From a virus, in IMG/VR virus record IMGVR_UViG_3300035698_012206, positions 1 to 49,249 of that record: a stretch of 49,249 nt of DNA. One strand, 5' to 3'. Of this stretch, positions 47,661 through 49,249 are shown one piece after another. The position numbers were made by a program, and so were the translations under genes. The notes below the pieces were generated by a model, which did no database searches, was not told the origin of the DNA, and was given only the letters and a program-made list of their open reading frames with translations. Each line of letters begins with the position of its first letter. Position 1 is the first letter of the stretch.

Positions 47661-47834
47661 TTAAGCATCTTTATGCCAATCAAATTTTCTTGTCACAGCG
47701 TCATTATAATTCATTAGACACTCATACAGGTAATCTGCTAAAATATAATCTGGTGTATCACTTTCATTTTCCAACGAATATTTATTGATTAAATCTTCCA
47801 AATCCTTTACAAATTCATTATATCAATCCTTTTT
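47661..47834 (-). CDS. small protein frame without a clear start codon
   Basis: The frame opens after a TAA inside gp62 and reads to TAA at 47661, coding for NEFVKDLEDLINKYSL, then DTPDYILADYLYECLMNYNDAVTRKFDW. The second part matches a widespread small phage protein pattern. No ATG lies in its first half; a TTG at 47801 preceded by AAAGGA is the only obvious start. The listed start is simply the open frame's limit. Confidence 0.45.
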
Positions 47835-48138
47835 TTATCTCAAGAATACTACAATTATGTTTCTTTGACAACTCAAGAAGTATAGATTCTTTCTTTTTAT
47901 CAACTTTGTCCTTCTTTGTCCATTTAATATATCTTTTACCCTTTGGTATAGCATGAAAATAATACTGATATATTAAATCATCGGACAATGAAAATTGATA
48001 TCTATTCAAATTATTAACAATATCCAATAATCTATTGTCGTGAGACAACCACATTGATAACATAAATCCATTAGCTTTCTTTTTATCATATTCAAATTTC
48101 TCCTTTTTATAAAATATAGCATTAAGTGTATTAAACAT
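47818..48138 (-). CDS. clamp-loader small subunit (gp62-like)
   Basis: The product is 106 aa, shorter than T4 gp62 (187 aa) but like the short forms in other marine T4-like phages. Features are the basic N-terminal FYKKEKFEYDKKKANGFMLSMWLS and the later YQYYFHAIPKGKRYIKWTKK. It completes the loader with gp44. The start codon follows the gp44-like stop directly. Both Trp are TGG. Confidence 0.7.
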   Translation of the reverse strand: MFNTLNAIFYKKEKFEYDKKKANGFMLSMWLSHDNRLLDIVNNLNRYQFSLSDDLIYQYYFHAIPKGKRYIKWTKKDKVDKKKESILLELSKKHNCSILEIKKGLI

Positions 48139-49050
48139 TTATATCACTTCACTTTTCATTAAATTGAACACATAATGTATGAAATTTATTTCTTTAATTC
48201 CTACTGAAGCATTTCTATATAAATGTTCACCTGTTATTAATATAAATTCAGCGGGTAATTTAACCAAATCTGGATCATCCATTACCTGTTTATAACAAAA
48301 ATTATACAATTCATTATAATCAACATAACCTTTTAATATTTTACGAACATTTTCAATATCATTCTTTAACATATAATCAAACACCTTTTGATACATATCA
48401 GTCATTGTGTTATATAATATACTATCAATAACACCATTATTAACATTTGACTGTATAACACCTATCATTTGTCTTATATCAGGGTATAATTTCTTAATTA
48501 TATTAACAATATGTGTTTTCTTTTTAACAGTAACTTTTTCTTTATATAATATATTAGTTAAATAATTAAAGATATCTGTAGCTGGTGGGTTATTTAAATC
48601 AATTTGATAAGCACATCTTGATATCAAAGGAGATTCACCTCTAGAATCATATAATCTATCAGGATTATTACATACAAAGAAAAACCTTGTTATATGCTGT
48701 ACATCTTCTATAAGTTGATTTAATGAATTTTGTGCTTGAGGAGATAATCTATCAGCTTCATTTATATAAACAATTTTTTTATTTAAAGAATAAGCCGTTG
48801 CAAAAGATTTTACTTTATCCCTCATAATATCCACACCAGTCTCATCAGATCCATTTATTTTAAGACAATCAACTCCTGTTGTTTCTAACAGGATATTCAT
48901 AAATGTACCTTTACCAGTTCCGGGTTTACCAGCAATTAAAGTATTAGGTATTTCATCCAATACCTTTTGAAGAATTTTTCTTTTATCATCTGTTAGTATC
49001 ATATCATCTAATTCAACAGGTTCATGTTTAAATGTTCACAATGTTTGCAT
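48139..49050 (-). CDS. clamp-loader large subunit (gp44-like ATPase)
   Basis: The product is 303 aa, with the start at 49050 giving MQTLWTFKHEP (Trp from TGA), the usual opening of gp44/RFC subunits. The P-loop is GKPGTGKGT at 41-49, with Gly where Ser/Thr normally follows Lys. The Walker B region reads VYINEAD at 94-100, with Asn97 in place of Asp. Sensor-1 (FVCNNPDR) and the arginine finger motif SRC are present. It loads gp45 onto DNA. Confidence 0.8.
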
Positions 49051-49081
49051 AAATATTTTCCTTTATTTTAATTTATTACTA

Positions 49082-49110
49082 ATGATAACACACATTTAAG
49101 TATATGTAAA
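49082..49110 (-). promoter_or_regulatory. possible promoter of the clamp-loader operon
   Basis: TTTACA, a 17-base spacer and TATCAT on the minus strand lie 32 bases before the gp44-like start and just inside the inverted repeat. Confidence 0.4.
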
Positions 49111-49122
49111 TAAAAAATCGGA

Positions 49123-49249
49123 TAAACAACACTTACATATACAAATACATACAATATACATATATAATATATACTATATTCTCGCATTTTCAAAAATTAC
49201 CTAGTAATTAGTCTAACATATTTTTTCAAATATGACAACCTATGAAATA
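49123..49249. repeat. terminal inverted repeat, right copy
   Basis: This is the exact reverse complement of 1-127. Inside it the inward direction (minus strand) carries the same weak promoter-like pair as the left copy. The gap between this repeat and the gp44 gene holds no coding sequence. Confidence 0.9.

Noticed and set aside
1-49249. UGA as glycine, as in Absconditabacteria and Gracilibacteria
   Set aside because: TGA positions match TGG-coded Trp in paralogs within the window and conserved Trp positions in gp53 and gp44 families.
1-49249. tRNA genes or CRISPR arrays
   Set aside because: Reading both strands by eye showed no cloverleaf with a CCA-like end and no regularly spaced repeats. 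A tRNAscan search would be decisive; a tRNA-Trp(UCA) may lie outside the window.

Overview
The window is a 49.2 kb piece of a very AT-rich, T4-like contractile-tailed phage (Caudoviricetes, myovirus morphology). The evidence is a T4/P2-style gene order for tail and neck (gp13, gp14, gp15, tail sheath gp18, tail tube gp19, gp26, tape measure, gp48/54, gp53, gp27, gp5, PAAR, gp25, gp6, gp7), a T4-type clamp loader and sliding clamp (gp44, gp62, gp45), UvsY/UvsW, and TATAAATA late-promoter boxes upstream of virion genes. UGA is read as tryptophan throughout: many genes are intact only with TGA as a sense codon, and TGA falls where paralogs in the same window have TGG. The host is not identifiable, but a zinc peptidoglycan peptidase argues for a walled host rather than a Mollicute. 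Portal, terminase, capsid and DNA polymerase genes are absent, so the genome is larger than this contig. No tRNA genes or CRISPR arrays were seen.

Layout. 1-127 and 49123-49249 are exact inverted copies. 150-1281 (+) holds an ADP-ribosyltransferase-like protein and an endolysin. 1263-2681 (-) is the C-terminal half of a UvsW helicase led by a split-intein C fragment; the N-terminal half with a 26-residue intein N fragment lies at 45691-46173 (+). 2718-10529 (-) holds tail fibre and baseplate genes; 10540-19015 the spike, hub, tape measure and tube; 19103-27651 the sheath, fibres and neck. Two HNH endonuclease genes interrupt the tail module.

27687-38187 (-) is an accessory cluster in which most proteins begin with a near-identical tag, MKFKxYLNE. 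This closely resembles the T4 capsid-targeting sequence of internal head proteins and ends in an LxE site of the kind cut by the T4 prohead protease. The tagged proteins include ADP-ribosyltransferase-like proteins, a HAD phosphatase, a 2H phosphodiesterase, a zeta-like kinase, a DUF5661 protein and several unknowns. The reading offered here is an arsenal of proteins packed in the head and injected with the DNA, functionally like T4 Alt and the IP proteins. Two DNA adenine/cytosine methyltransferase-type genes sit untagged inside the cluster.

38262-39753 holds a fibre gene and an Hsp20. 39878-45183 (-) is an early-type region of small unknowns plus a DUF932 protein and a protein phosphatase, served by repeated strong sigma70-like promoters. 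45284-46173 (+) is uvsY-uvsW(N). 46170-49050 (-) is the clamp and clamp-loader region. Late virion genes write Trp almost only as TGA, whereas early, modification and some host-interaction genes use mostly TGG.
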